NCBI GenBank assembly: GCA_905235375.1
Contig: CAJOLH010000001.1
Location: 1 to 64,000, forward strand
DNA: 64,000 nt
Reading direction: 5' to 3'
Origin: an uncultured Bacteroidales bacterium
GTDB taxonomy: Bacteria > Bacteroidota > Bacteroidia > Bacteroidales > UBA3663
Shown here piece by piece: positions 9,257-16,856 of this stretch. The stretch's first letter is position 1. The number at the start of each line of letters is the position of its first letter. The position numbers and the translations under genes are program-made. The notes under the pieces are model-generated. The model was not told the origin of the DNA, searched no databases, and saw only the letters and a list, made by a program, of their open reading frames with translations.

Positions 9257-9913
9257 TCAATGTCCTGTGTGCATCTTCTGCGCATTGAACCGATTAAAGC
9301 GATAAGCGTGAAGCAGAGGAAGCTGCCAATGGTACTTTACGGAAAACAGACGTATTAGAATCACCCCCATTGCACATCCTGATTGTGCAATGATAGCAGG
9401 TGCGCCATACCGTATTGCAGCTGTGTAGAATAATCCTCCTACCAGACAAGCGATTGCGTAAATGTCACGACGGAAAATCAACGGAACCTCATTGATGAGG
9501 ATATCGCGTATCACACCTCCAGCTGCTCCTGTGCAAACTCCCATGATGATACAGGTATAGAGGGGGAATCCTGCATCGTAGGTCTTCTGAATGCCCACAA
9601 TGGTAAACAGGCCCAATCCAATGGTATCGAAAAGGAAAATCGTCTGAGAAATTTCGCTGATGAACTTATGGAGGAAAAGAAAGGCAAGCACCGCAAGCAG
9701 GACAATAAAGAGATAAATCCACTGCGTCATCCAGAAAGGACTGACGCCTATCATCACATCGCGCATCGTGCCTCCTCCAACTGCAGTAGCAAGACCGACA
9801 ATAAATGCGCCGAACAGGTCGAACTGCTTCTCCGATGCCAAACGAAGACCTGAGATGGCAAATGCAAAAGTGCCGAGATAGTCGATAAGATCGACAAAAG
9901 TGAGATTGAACAT
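9257..9913 (-). CDS. TRIC-type cation channel family protein (UPF0126)
   Basis: This 218-residue integral membrane protein has about seven hydrophobic segments and the two-fold repeated glycine-rich motif of the family: GLATAVGGGTMRDVMIG in the first half and GVCTGAAGGVIRDILIN in the second. Prokaryotic TRIC homologues form trimeric potassium-permeable channels in the inner membrane. The start at 9913 gives a standard N-terminus (MFNLTFVDLIDYLGTFAFAISG). A near-consensus minus-strand -7 box TTACTTTG followed by CACGG (9944-9937) gives it its own promoter. The last codons are basic and soluble. Confidence 0.85.
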   Translation of the reverse strand: MFNLTFVDLIDYLGTFAFAISGLRLASEKQFDLFGAFIVGLATAVGGGTMRDVMIGVSPFWMTQWIYLFIVLLAVLAFLFLHKFISEISQTIFLFDTIGLGLFTIVGIQKTYDAGFPLYTCIIMGVCTGAAGGVIRDILINEVPLIFRRDIYAIACLVGGLFYTAAIRYGAPAIIAQSGCAMGVILIRLFSVKYHWQLPLLHAYRFNRFNAQKMHTGH

Positions 9914-9936
9914 AGTCGTTACTAAAAAAAGCCGTG

Positions 9937-9944
9937 CAAAGTAA
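9937..9944 (-). promoter_or_regulatory. probable -7 box of the TRIC gene
   Basis: The minus strand reads TTACTTTG then CACGG, one mismatch from TAnnTTTG but with the extended TTTGCAC context shared by other promoters in this window. It lies 24 bases before the start codon. Confidence 0.4.
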
Positions 9945-10000
9945 TCAATACTTCACACGACCCTGTTATAAAATAAAAATACAATTCATAGATGTGAGTG

Positions 10001-10096
10001 TTAGCGAAGCACTTCCAAAGCGATGCAGCTCATAATCGTAAAATAAACCACAATAGCAGCTATCTGCAAATGCTTGTTCTTAAAAATACTTTCCAT
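10001..10096 (-). CDS. 31-residue single-pass membrane mini-ORF
   Basis: The ORF is too short for the ORF track. ATG at 10096 to TAA at 10001 encodes 31 residues with a basic N-terminus (MESIFKNKHLQ) and a hydrophobic stretch (IAAIVVYFTIMSCIALEVL) that could span the membrane once. It sits about 113 bases downstream of a consensus promoter and behind a foldable leader (10140-10204). I do not recognise the family. Its support is the promoter, the lack of any other gene in this 426-base gap, and the transmembrane character. An ORF of this size can arise by chance, and the transcript could instead be a non-coding RNA. Confidence 0.4.
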   Translation of the reverse strand: MESIFKNKHLQIAAIVVYFTIMSCIALEVLR

Positions 10097-10139
10097 AATA
10101 CGAATACCTTAAATAATATAAACCAATAGCAATTTATAA

Positions 10140-10204
10140 AACAGACAAATAATTTATTCCTTTCGGCCGGTCAAGAGCTAAGACCTTGCCAGGGGCTATC
10201 TGTT
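10140..10204 (-). ncRNA. structured leader RNA with two competing helices
   Basis: In the minus-strand transcript AACAGATA (10204-10197) can pair with TGTCTGTT (10147-10140). Inside it CCT, GGC and GGTC stack onto GACC, GCC and AGG as one interrupted hairpin. A second, mutually exclusive helix is possible between CAAATAA just 5' of the region and TTATTTG near its 3' end. The promoter lies immediately upstream (10216-10247). I cannot match it to a known riboswitch class. Confidence 0.45.
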
Positions 10205-10215
10205 ATTTGACGGTG

Positions 10216-10247
10216 CAAAGATAAGGCATTATCATGAAATGCACAAA
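10216..10247 (-). promoter_or_regulatory. promoter of the structured leader / mini-ORF
   Basis: On the minus strand TTTG (10247-10244), 20 bases, then TATCTTTG (10223-10216) followed by CACCG. This is a full match to the Bacteroidota consensus, including the extended TTTGCACCG seen elsewhere in the window. Confidence 0.7.
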
Positions 10248-10299
10248 CGTTTGCAAGGAAAATCGCAATTACGGTTATATTATCAAGTAAAAAAGAAAG

Positions 10300-10325
10300 C
10301 ATTTGCAAATTGTGCAATGCAAATG
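10300..10325 (-). terminator. terminator after the DJ-1 gene
   Basis: CATTTGCA (10300-10307) and TGCAAATG (10318-10325) form an 8-bp stem. Read on the minus strand it is followed by CTTTCTTTTTTACTT. It lies 15 bases after the DJ-1 stop and closes the minus-strand operon. Confidence 0.55.
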
Positions 10326-10339
10326 AAGAAGGTTAAACC

Positions 10340-10894
10340 TTAATCATATACCTGGAACATCATCCGCTGGAGTACAGTGTCTGCCGTCTCCTTATTGACA
10401 AGCGCAGAAACGAGGGCATGACCGAGCGCAAAGGTCGCTCCTGGGCCACAACCTGTGATAAAGTTCTTGTCGCAAACAACAGTCTTCTTCAGGCAGTTGG
10501 CACCCTTAAGTTCATGTTCGAAGCCAGGGTAACAAGTTGCATTCAAGCCGTTGAGCAGCCCTAAGCGGCCATAAACCAGGGGAGCAGCACAAATAGCAGC
10601 CAACCACTTTCCATCAGCATTGTATTCGAGGATGAATTTGCGCAGTGATTCACAATCACTCAGATTGGTTGCTCCCGGCATACCACCAGGGAGGAAAAGC
10701 AGATCGCCATCAGACAAATCAGTGTCTTCAAGCAGAGAATCGGCAACAATCACCACACCATTGGCTGATTCAACTTCATTGTATGGAGTGATGCTGACGG
10801 TTTGCACATCAATACCTGCACGACGCATGATGTCGATAGGAACAATGGCTTCGGCAACCTCAAAGCCTGGAGCTATCATAACGTAGGTTTTCAT
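10340..10894 (-). CDS. DJ-1/PfpI family protein (YajL/ThiJ-like)
   Basis: A 184-residue cytoplasmic protein of the DJ-1 family, of typical length. The nucleophile elbow reads AAICAAPLVYG, with the reactive Cys about residue 100, and the conserved acidic residue lies in GFEVAEAIVP near residue 14. GGMPGATNL is the usual glycine-rich loop. Members protect proteins or metabolites from glyoxal-type damage or act as redox-sensing chaperones; the exact activity cannot be told from sequence. It is the last gene of a minus-strand operon, 103 bases after proA, and is followed by a terminator-like hairpin. Confidence 0.85.
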   Translation of the reverse strand: MKTYVMIAPGFEVAEAIVPIDIMRRAGIDVQTVSITPYNEVESANGVVIVADSLLEDTDLSDGDLLFLPGGMPGATNLSDCESLRKFILEYNADGKWLAAICAAPLVYGRLGLLNGLNATCYPGFEHELKGANCLKKTVVCDKNFITGCGPGATFALGHALVSALVNKETADTVLQRMMFQVYD

Positions 10895-10997
10895 AGGGTT
10901 AAAGGGGTTAAGAAGGTGAAGTAAGGAAATTATTCGTAAAAAAGAGTAATATCAAGATATCTTAATACCTGCAGAGGAAAACATCCAAAGGGCAAGA

Positions 10998-12257
10998 TTA
11001 AGGCCTCGTCTGACCTTCACCTATTATAATATATTTATAGGTAGTAATCTCACGAAGAGCCATCGGACCCCGAGCATGTAGCTTTTGGGTGGAGATGCCG
11101 ATCTCAGCTCCAAGACCAAATTGTGCACCATCTGTCCATGAGGTTGGCAGGTTCTGATAGACACATGCTGCATCAATGACACGAGAATAGCGATCACAGG
11201 CATCCTGGTTTTCACTGACAATGCTCTCGGAATGTCGACTGGTCATTTCTGAAACAAACCGAATGGCTTCATCCAAGTTGTCAACTGTCTTGATGGAAAG
11301 TTTATAGGCTTGGAACTCATATCCATAGTGTTCAGGCAAGGCGTGTTTGAGAAGTGCGTCGGGATAATGACCTTCCAGAGCTTTGTAAGAAAGATCATCG
11401 GCATAAATGATTACCTGTTTCGCCATTTCGGGATTTTGGCAAAGGGGAGCACAGATAAAGGGTAAATCCTCTAACTTATCACGATGAACCACAACGCAAT
11501 CCAAGGCATTACATACGCTAATGCGGCGCGTCTTGCCGTTGTTGACGATATCGGCAGCCTTCCGAGTGTCAGCATCTTTGTCGATATAAGTATGGCAGAC
11601 TCCTGCACCCGTCTCAATAACAGGCACCTTGGCTGTATCGCGAACGAAGTCTATCAGCCGCCGCGAGCCTCGCGGAATGATGAGATCGACCTTCCCGACA
11701 GCATTAAGCAACTCCGCCGTTGCTGCATGGTCATTGGGCAATAATGTGCAAAGGGCTTCGGGCAATCCGGCTTCGCGAAGAACCTGGTGAATGATTTCCA
11801 CTTCACAAATATTCGAGTCAGCAGCTTCCTTGCCTCCTTTCAATAATACGGCACTGCCAGCCTTGAAACATAGACTGAAAACGTCAATGGTTACGTTGGG
11901 GCGCGCTTCGTAGATCACGCCTATCACACCAAATGGAACTGAAACCTTGCGAATAACCATACCATTGGGGCGAACCACCTCACTCAACTGAATATGCAAA
12001 GGCGAAGGAAGAGATGCTACATTGCGCGTGTCGGAGGCGATACCTGCTATACGACCGGCATTGAGCAGCAGACGATCGTAGCGATAATCGGACTGATCCA
12101 TTCTCGACAAGTCTTTGGCATTGGCAGCAATGATTGCTTCAGTGTTTGCTTCCAGGGCATCAGCCAGTTTCCGTAAAACATCGTTAATCTGCTTTTCGTC
12201 GAGTTCAAGGAGGGAAAGACTGGCAAGACGAGCTTGTTCTAATTGTTGTTCAATCAT
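10998..12257 (-). CDS. proA: glutamate-5-semialdehyde dehydrogenase (gamma-glutamyl phosphate reductase)
   Basis: A 419-residue enzyme of the aldehyde dehydrogenase superfamily that reduces gamma-glutamyl phosphate with NADPH in the second step of proline synthesis. The family signature [20 protein letters not shown] is present, and [16 protein letters not shown] holds the catalytic cysteine. [15 protein letters not shown] and [11 protein letters not shown] are the nucleotide-binding parts. Length matches the family. It overlaps the upstream DUF4250 gene by four bases (ATGA), indicating translational coupling. No proB is in the window, so glutamate 5-kinase must lie elsewhere. Confidence 0.95.
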   Translation of the reverse strand: MIEQQLEQARLASLSLLELDEKQINDVLRKLADALEANTEAIIAANAKDLSRMDQSDYRYDRLLLNAGRIAGIASDTRNVASLPSPLHIQLSEVVRPNGMVIRKVSVPFGVIGVIYEARPNVTIDVFSLCFKAGSAVLLKGGKEAADSNICEVEIIHQVLREAGLPEALCTLLPNDHAATAELLNAVGKVDLIIPRGSRRLIDFVRDTAKVPVIETGAGVCHTYIDKDADTRKAADIVNNGKTRRISVCNALDCVVVHRDKLEDLPFICAPLCQNPEMAKQVIIYADDLSYKALEGHYPDALLKHALPEHYGYEFQAYKLSIKTVDNLDEAIRFVSEMTSRHSESIVSENQDACDRYSRVIDAACVYQNLPTSWTDGAQFGLGAEIGISTQKLHARGPMALREITTYKYIIIGEGQTRP

Positions 12258-12541
12258 TTTAGGAGTAAATTTTGAGAAGAATTATCCAAGGAATTGGAGT
12301 TATTAGTGGATACAGAGTTTTCTTTAGGAACGGAATCTTCGGAGGAAAAAAGCGGGTCGAGGATAGGTGTAAACTTGTTATGCTCATCGTCATATTCATA
12401 ACCTGCTGCGTTTAGCCGTACAAGCAAGCTGGCAGGATCGATGTCCTCACATTCACAAAACTCCTCAAGCGAGTCGTATTCATCGCGAAGTTTCATGTTG
12501 ACCATGCTAAACAGCATATCATTATCTTTCGGGATATACAT
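12254..12541 (-). CDS. DUF4250 domain protein
   Basis: A small acidic protein of 95 residues. The first 60 residues ([20 protein letters not shown], then [12 protein letters not shown] and [12 protein letters not shown]) match the short DUF4250 family common in Bacteroidota and Firmicutes. Its function is not known. The C-terminal third is serine/asparagine-rich and probably disordered. It overlaps proA by four bases and follows the MBL gene by 46 bases, so it belongs to the same transcript, but a role in proline synthesis is not implied. Confidence 0.75.
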   Translation of the reverse strand: MYIPKDNDMLFSMVNMKLRDEYDSLEEFCECEDIDPASLLVRLNAAGYEYDDEHNKFTPILDPLFSSEDSVPKENSVSTNNSNSLDNSSQNLLLK

Positions 12542-12587
12542 TATTTATATAATTAGGTTTAACTACAAACCACGATGAGATAATCGT

Positions 12588-13268
12588 TCAGTAGTAAAGA
12601 TAAGGATTATAGTTAGCCTCGGTTTCGATAGTCGTCATCGGACCATGACCAGGAAATACCTTGGTCTGGGGAGGCAGTGTGATTAGTTTATCGACAATAT
12701 TTTTTACAAGAAGGGGGCCATTGCCACCCATTGCAGGTCCAAAGTCGGTACGTCCGATGGAGCAATAGAATAATACATCTCCACTGAACAACAGATTGTC
12801 ATCAGCAAAATAATAACATAGACCATGATGACTGTGACCAGGACAATCAATAACCTCGATACGATGCTTCGAAACGCCATCTTCAGTCTCAAAGGGAAAA
12901 GACAAAATATCACCCTCAATCAGATTGTTGGTAATTGGTGAATATTTAACCTCTGCATCTACACCAAAGAATCTGTTTTGCATCTGAATAGATGGCAGAT
13001 GGTTCTGGTCATCAACGGATCCATAAATCGGAAGCCCGGAATAAGCTTTGGTCAGATAACCAGTTCCCATCACATGGTCGGAATGATTATGAGTGATAAG
13101 CACGGCTTCCGGTGTCAGCTGGTTTGACAGAAGAAAACGATAAATTCTCTCCCACTCCCAATCAGTACACATACCAGGATCGACGACAAGACATTTTCGA
13201 GACAATTCGTCCCAAATCACATAGCATTGTTCCTGAAAAGGATTACACTGGAAGGTTTCAACTTTCAT
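12588..13268 (-). CDS. MBL-fold metallo-hydrolase (glyoxalase II-like)
   Basis: This 226-residue protein is a complete metallo-beta-lactamase fold. The metal ligands are all visible: ITHNHSDHVMG (HxHxDH, near residue 80), CPGHSHHGLC, FSGDVLF and FPGHGPMT. The arrangement resembles YcbL/glyoxalase II-type thioester hydrolases that use a dinuclear metal centre. The substrate is not certain. The N-terminus (FQCNPFQEQCYVIWDE) is typical of this subgroup. It overlaps the rsmG stop by four bases, so it is translationally coupled to rsmG. Confidence 0.85.
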   Translation of the reverse strand: MKVETFQCNPFQEQCYVIWDELSRKCLVVDPGMCTDWEWERIYRFLLSNQLTPEAVLITHNHSDHVMGTGYLTKAYSGLPIYGSVDDQNHLPSIQMQNRFFGVDAEVKYSPITNNLIEGDILSFPFETEDGVSKHRIEVIDCPGHSHHGLCYYFADDNLLFSGDVLFYCSIGRTDFGPAMGGNGPLLVKNIVDKLITLPPQTKVFPGHGPMTTIETEANYNPYLYY

Positions 13269-13906
13269 TTCTTGCTCGAATTATTGGATTGAAAGGGAGT
13301 ATAAGTTATATTTTTCGTTGCAAAAAACTCTTCTTGGAAATAGGTCGAAATGGGTATCACAAGCGTTCCACTGCATTGACGCGGTTTCAATTCCTCAGCA
13401 AGGTCGCCACCTTTCAACGTAATAAGTGCCTTGCTCGTACAACGACGCACCAGTTTGACCAGATCAGGAAGAGCCATCACAGCACGCGAGACGGCAAAGT
13501 CAAATGATTCCTTGACTTCTTCGATACCAGCATGACGATACTCAACATTTGTCAGACCTATGGCATGAGCCACTTCTTGAGCGACACGAACCTTCTTGCC
13601 TATGCGATCGACCAAGAGAAAGTGACATTCGGGATATCTGATGGCAAGGGGAATGCCGGGAAATCCTCCCCCACAACCTACATCCACAATGCGTGTGCCA
13701 GAAGACCAAAGTTGACGTTCGTCCACATATTTTGCAATAGCCAATGAATGTTGAACGTGATGTTCGTAGAGCTTGTCGATGTCCTTGCGGCTTATCACAT
13801 TGATTTTGGCATTCCATTCTTCATACAGCTCCTGAAGTTTACCATATTGTACGACTTGAACGTCAGTCAAGTCAGGAAAATATCCAAGGAAATCAAGTTG
13901 AGCCAT
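13265..13906 (-). CDS. rsmG: 16S rRNA (guanine527-N7)-methyltransferase
   Basis: A 213-residue SAM-dependent methyltransferase that modifies G527 of 16S rRNA. The SAM-binding motif VDVGCGGGFPGIPLAI near residue 70 and the preceding LYEEWNAKINVISRKD are diagnostic for RsmG (GidB). Length is typical. It begins six bases after the DUF3298-like gene and overlaps the MBL gene. Loss of the family in other bacteria gives low-level streptomycin resistance; nothing here suggests it is defective. Confidence 0.93.
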   Translation of the reverse strand: MAQLDFLGYFPDLTDVQVVQYGKLQELYEEWNAKINVISRKDIDKLYEHHVQHSLAIAKYVDERQLWSSGTRIVDVGCGGGFPGIPLAIRYPECHFLLVDRIGKKVRVAQEVAHAIGLTNVEYRHAGIEEVKESFDFAVSRAVMALPDLVKLVRRCTSKALITLKGGDLAEELKPRQCSGTLVIPISTYFQEEFFATKNITYTPFQSNNSSKK

Positions 13907-13912
13907 CGTAGA

Positions 13913-14777
13913 TTAAATATGAGCAGAATATTTTTTGGCAAGAGTCTTTACCGTCGTATCTGAAAGCAGGAATGGAAAGACCTCATCCCAAGAAAGAGTA
14001 ATCTGAACGATGCCGACACTAAAGGGGGCAATCTCGTATGGGTCGTATGTCCATGTAATGCCATCTTCATTTACATAGAAATTGTCAGTAGCAACAATTT
14101 CGTTTGGAGCGGTGAACTGTCCCTTTTCTGCCAGCTCATCGATGGAATTGCAGTCATTTTGAAGCATCAGTTTGTTTTGCAACATTGCATGGAGTTCTGG
14201 CAAGACAGCATCGTTGAAGACATTTGCAATGGAAAGTTGCTGCATAGTTTTTAGGTCAAAGACTCCATTGTCAACAGTCATGTTGCCATGAGCGCCACCT
14301 GTGTAGCTATCGGAAACCACCTGATAGCTTATGATACCATCAGCATTAAAGAGTATATTTCCAGTCAGGTTCCATCCAGGTCGAAACAGAATCATTATCT
14401 ACCATATCGTTCTCATGTTGTCCGATGGCATCATGACCTTCAGTTAGATATTGCATGATGTAGGAACGTACATAAGCATTTATCATCGACTCTACCGAAC
14501 CATTGGCATCAATTTCGAACATTCCATCCTTTGGAAGGGAAGAAATGAAACTTTCAACAGCTTGCAAGGTCTGAATAGGTGTCTGCACAACCGGTTTAGC
14601 CATCTTGATTACAAGGTGACAGTAGGGTTTGTCGTAGGAGTGGAACAACGGACAGATGGTATCGACGGTAAGGTTATCGAATTCAACTTCCTGTACCGTT
14701 GATGCCTCGTGTTTGCAGGATACCAGACAGCCAAGCAGCAGGAGACTGCCAAGAATAGCTGTAAAAAAGCTTTTCAT
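13913..14777 (-). pseudogene. DUF3298/RsiV-like lipoprotein, frameshifted
   Basis: Two overlapping ORFs (14777-14346 and 14395-13913) make one protein of about 287 residues. The first half has a lipoprotein signal (LLLGCLVSC) and a domain ending STWMEPDW. The second half continues with TGNILFNADG, YQVVSDSYTGGAHGN and a C-terminal DUF3298-type segment (FPFLLSDTTVKTLAKKY). The total of 865 bases is one more than a multiple of three, so one base is extra or two are missing around 14360-14390. Related proteins include the anti-sigma factor RsiV and uncharacterised periplasmic lipoproteins. It is the first gene of the rsmG-proA operon, with its own -7 box at 14803-14810. It is a pseudogene or a sequence error. 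Confidence 0.75.
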
Positions 14778-14802
14778 TATTTAATTTATTATAAAATCGA
14801 TG

Positions 14803-14810
14803 CAAAGATA
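14803..14810 (-). promoter_or_regulatory. -7 box of the DUF3298-rsmG-proA operon
   Basis: The minus strand reads TATCTTTG then CATCG. The start codon of the lipoprotein gene is 26 bases downstream. It is divergent from the TPR-gene promoter. Confidence 0.65.
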
Positions 14811-14833
14811 TATTATTTTTCCGAAAAACTCAC

Positions 14834-14841
14834 TATCTTTG
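14834..14841 (+). promoter_or_regulatory. -7 box of the TPR-protein gene
   Basis: TATCTTTG followed by CACCG, 20 bases before the ATG at 14862. The leader is very short. Confidence 0.7.
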
Positions 14842-14861
14842 CACCGAAAAATTGAAATTTC

Positions 14862-15695
14862 ATGAATAAAAGGTTATTTTTTATAGTTATCGTTGCAATT
14901 TGTGCTCTATATTGTTCAAATTCCAATGCACAGACATACGACGAATTGATAACAAGGAGTTTTGACTATCTGGATGCCGACAGTCTGCCAGAGGCAGAAG
15001 ATGCCTTGCGTGAAGCGCTTCGCATCGAACCTGGCAATGCCGGCAATGGGATGCTGCTACTCAATCTGGGAACTATCCAGCGCCGTCAAGGTAAGCTAAA
15101 GGAGGCAGAAGATTCCTATACCATTGGTCTTGCCTTCCTTCCGCGTAATATCACGTTGCTCAACAGTCGGGCACAACTCTTCGCTCAGATGGAGAAATAC
15201 GCTGAAGCCATTGACGACTACACCGAAGTCATCGTTCAGGAGCCAGAGAATGAGAATGCCTATTATGAAAGAGCGCTCTGCAAGTTGTTGAATCAGGACA
15301 CGTTGGGAGCCCGTCTTGACCTTGAACAAATCGACCGATTCAATCCGAACAGCGCCAAGTCCCGACTTGGAATGGCATACGTCTATAAGGCGCAGCAGAT
15401 GTGGCGTGAAGCATCAGAGCTTTACGACGTCCTGATCGAAAGGAATCCCAGGAATGCAAGTCTCTTGCGCGAACGGGCTGAAGTCTTCTATTTCTCCAAC
15501 CGTATGGGAGCCGCTTTGGATGATGTCTCCAAGAGTATAAACCTTGACCCGCGTGACCCCTACAGCTATGTGTTAAGGGCACAAATCAGATATGCGAAAG
15601 GCGACAAGGAATATGCTCGAAGAGACCTCAATCAGGCACTCGAATTGGGACTCAATAAGGATGAAGTGAGAGATTTGATTGAAAAACTCAAGTAA
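14862..15695 (+). CDS. secreted tetratricopeptide-repeat protein
   Basis: The 277-residue protein has a signal peptide (MNKRLFFIVIVAICALYCSN, cleavage near NSNAQ) and about six TPR units of 34 residues. Examples are ADSLPEAEDALREALRIEPG, KLKEAEDSYTIGLAFLPRN, KYAEAIDDYTEVIVQEPEN and RMGAALDDVSKSINLDPRD. TPR arrays are protein-protein interaction scaffolds, and the signal peptide places this one in the periplasm or on the outer membrane. There is no enzymatic domain. It has its own promoter; the next gene also has one, so it appears monocistronic. Its partner is unknown. Confidence 0.85.
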   Translation: MNKRLFFIVIVAICALYCSNSNAQTYDELITRSFDYLDADSLPEAEDALREALRIEPGNAGNGMLLLNLGTIQRRQGKLKEAEDSYTIGLAFLPRNITLLNSRAQLFAQMEKYAEAIDDYTEVIVQEPENENAYYERALCKLLNQDTLGARLDLEQIDRFNPNSAKSRLGMAYVYKAQQMWREASELYDVLIERNPRNASLLRERAEVFYFSNRMGAALDDVSKSINLDPRDPYSYVLRAQIRYAKGDKEYARRDLNQALELGLNKDEVRDLIEKLK

Positions 15696-15742
15696 TTTTT
15701 CATTTTTTAGCGAATTTTTGTTCATCGTATTGATTTTTTTAC

Positions 15743-15750
15743 TATCTTTG
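15743..15750 (+). promoter_or_regulatory. -7 box of the SPOR-recJ-recQ unit
   Basis: TATCTTTG followed by CCGCG, 23 bases before the ATG at 15774. Confidence 0.65.
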
Positions 15751-15773
15751 CCGCGTAAAATACACTTTAGGCA

Positions 15774-16856
15774 ATGCTAAACTTTGCAACATACATAGAA
15801 TATCTTCTCATGACCCGACACTACTGCTATGTGCCGGGACGTGGAGCCTATATGCTGGTCGATGAGCCTTCGTCACTGGCAACAACAAAAGCTATCGGTG
15901 CCGATAGCCGAGTTCTTCATACGATAGCTGCACCTCACCGTATTGTACGATTCAGTCCACTCCTATCGCATGACGATGGTATGCTCGCCAACCTGCTGAT
16001 GGAGGCCGAAGGAATGACATTCGATGAGGCTTGTCGTTATATTGAGCGTCAAGCTCCATTGCTGACCGAGGAATTTCTGAAGTCCGCCACAATCCACATT
16101 GATTTCGAGAATTATGGTTTCGAACATCTGAGTGTAGAATCCTGGGCTGATATGGAAGCTCGCCTTGCACAGATGCAAGCTGAAAATACAAAGAAGGCAG
16201 GTGTTACATCGGTTGGAAATACAAAGCGCAGCGATGTCATTGAAATTCCAAAATATTGGCTCAAGCGAGCAGCTGTTGCCGCACTCATCGGTGTTTTCTT
16301 CTTCACCAACTTTATCGGATTGAACCAAGGCAATACACAGATGGCAAGCGTCATCGACTTGAATGTGATACAAAGGAACTCAATGGCTGCATTGTTTAAA
16401 TCTGCTATATCTGAATCTGTGTCCGAACCCATCGGTCAACGTCATCCTGAGATGGTTGCTACTGTGCCGGTTTCGCCAACAGATATTCAAGAAGATCCTT
16501 TTGAAGAACTGGCAGAAGGTACAACCTATTTCATTGTGGGCTTCTGCACTTGGACCGAAAGCTATGCCAATGATGTTCTCAACCGCTACAAGAGCTACGG
16601 TTACAAGAACGCTGGCATCCTTGTCACCAAGGATATGTACCGTGTCTTTGTTGATAAGTTTTCGACCAAAGATGAGGCTCTTGGCCAACTTGTAAATATC
16701 CGTAATGAGAATGACAAACTGAAGAAATCCTGGTTGCTGCCATTCGAATACGACGGGTCTCTTTCTTCGTATATTATAAAAAATACATATAATGACAACC
16801 AATTATCAATGGAATTGTCGCACCCTCACCAACGAACAGAAAGAGATCAAGGATGA
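15774..16856 (+). CDS. HU-CCDC81-type and SPOR domain protein
   Basis: A 360-residue protein with three parts. Residues 1-130 resemble the bacterial HU-CCDC81 domains (FATYIEYLLMTRHYCYVPGRGAYML). One transmembrane helix follows near 163-182 (AAVAALIGVFFFTNFIGL). The C-terminal SPOR-like domain (about 250-335, YFIVGFCTWTESYANDVLNRY) in other proteins binds denuded septal peptidoglycan. This points to a cell-division or envelope role, with the N-terminal domain in the cytoplasm. The last 22 codons run out of frame through the start of recJ, a 65-base overlap. The SPOR domain is complete before this, so the overlap tail is probably unstructured. Confidence 0.8.
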   Translation: MLNFATYIEYLLMTRHYCYVPGRGAYMLVDEPSSLATTKAIGADSRVLHTIAAPHRIVRFSPLLSHDDGMLANLLMEAEGMTFDEACRYIERQAPLLTEEFLKSATIHIDFENYGFEHLSVESWADMEARLAQMQAENTKKAGVTSVGNTKRSDVIEIPKYWLKRAAVAALIGVFFFTNFIGLNQGNTQMASVIDLNVIQRNSMAALFKSAISESVSEPIGQRHPEMVATVPVSPTDIQEDPFEELAEGTTYFIVGFCTWTESYANDVLNRYKSYGYKNAGILVTKDMYRVFVDKFSTKDEALGQLVNIRNENDKLKKSWLLPFEYDGSLSSYIIKNTYNDNQLSMELSHPHQRTERDQG

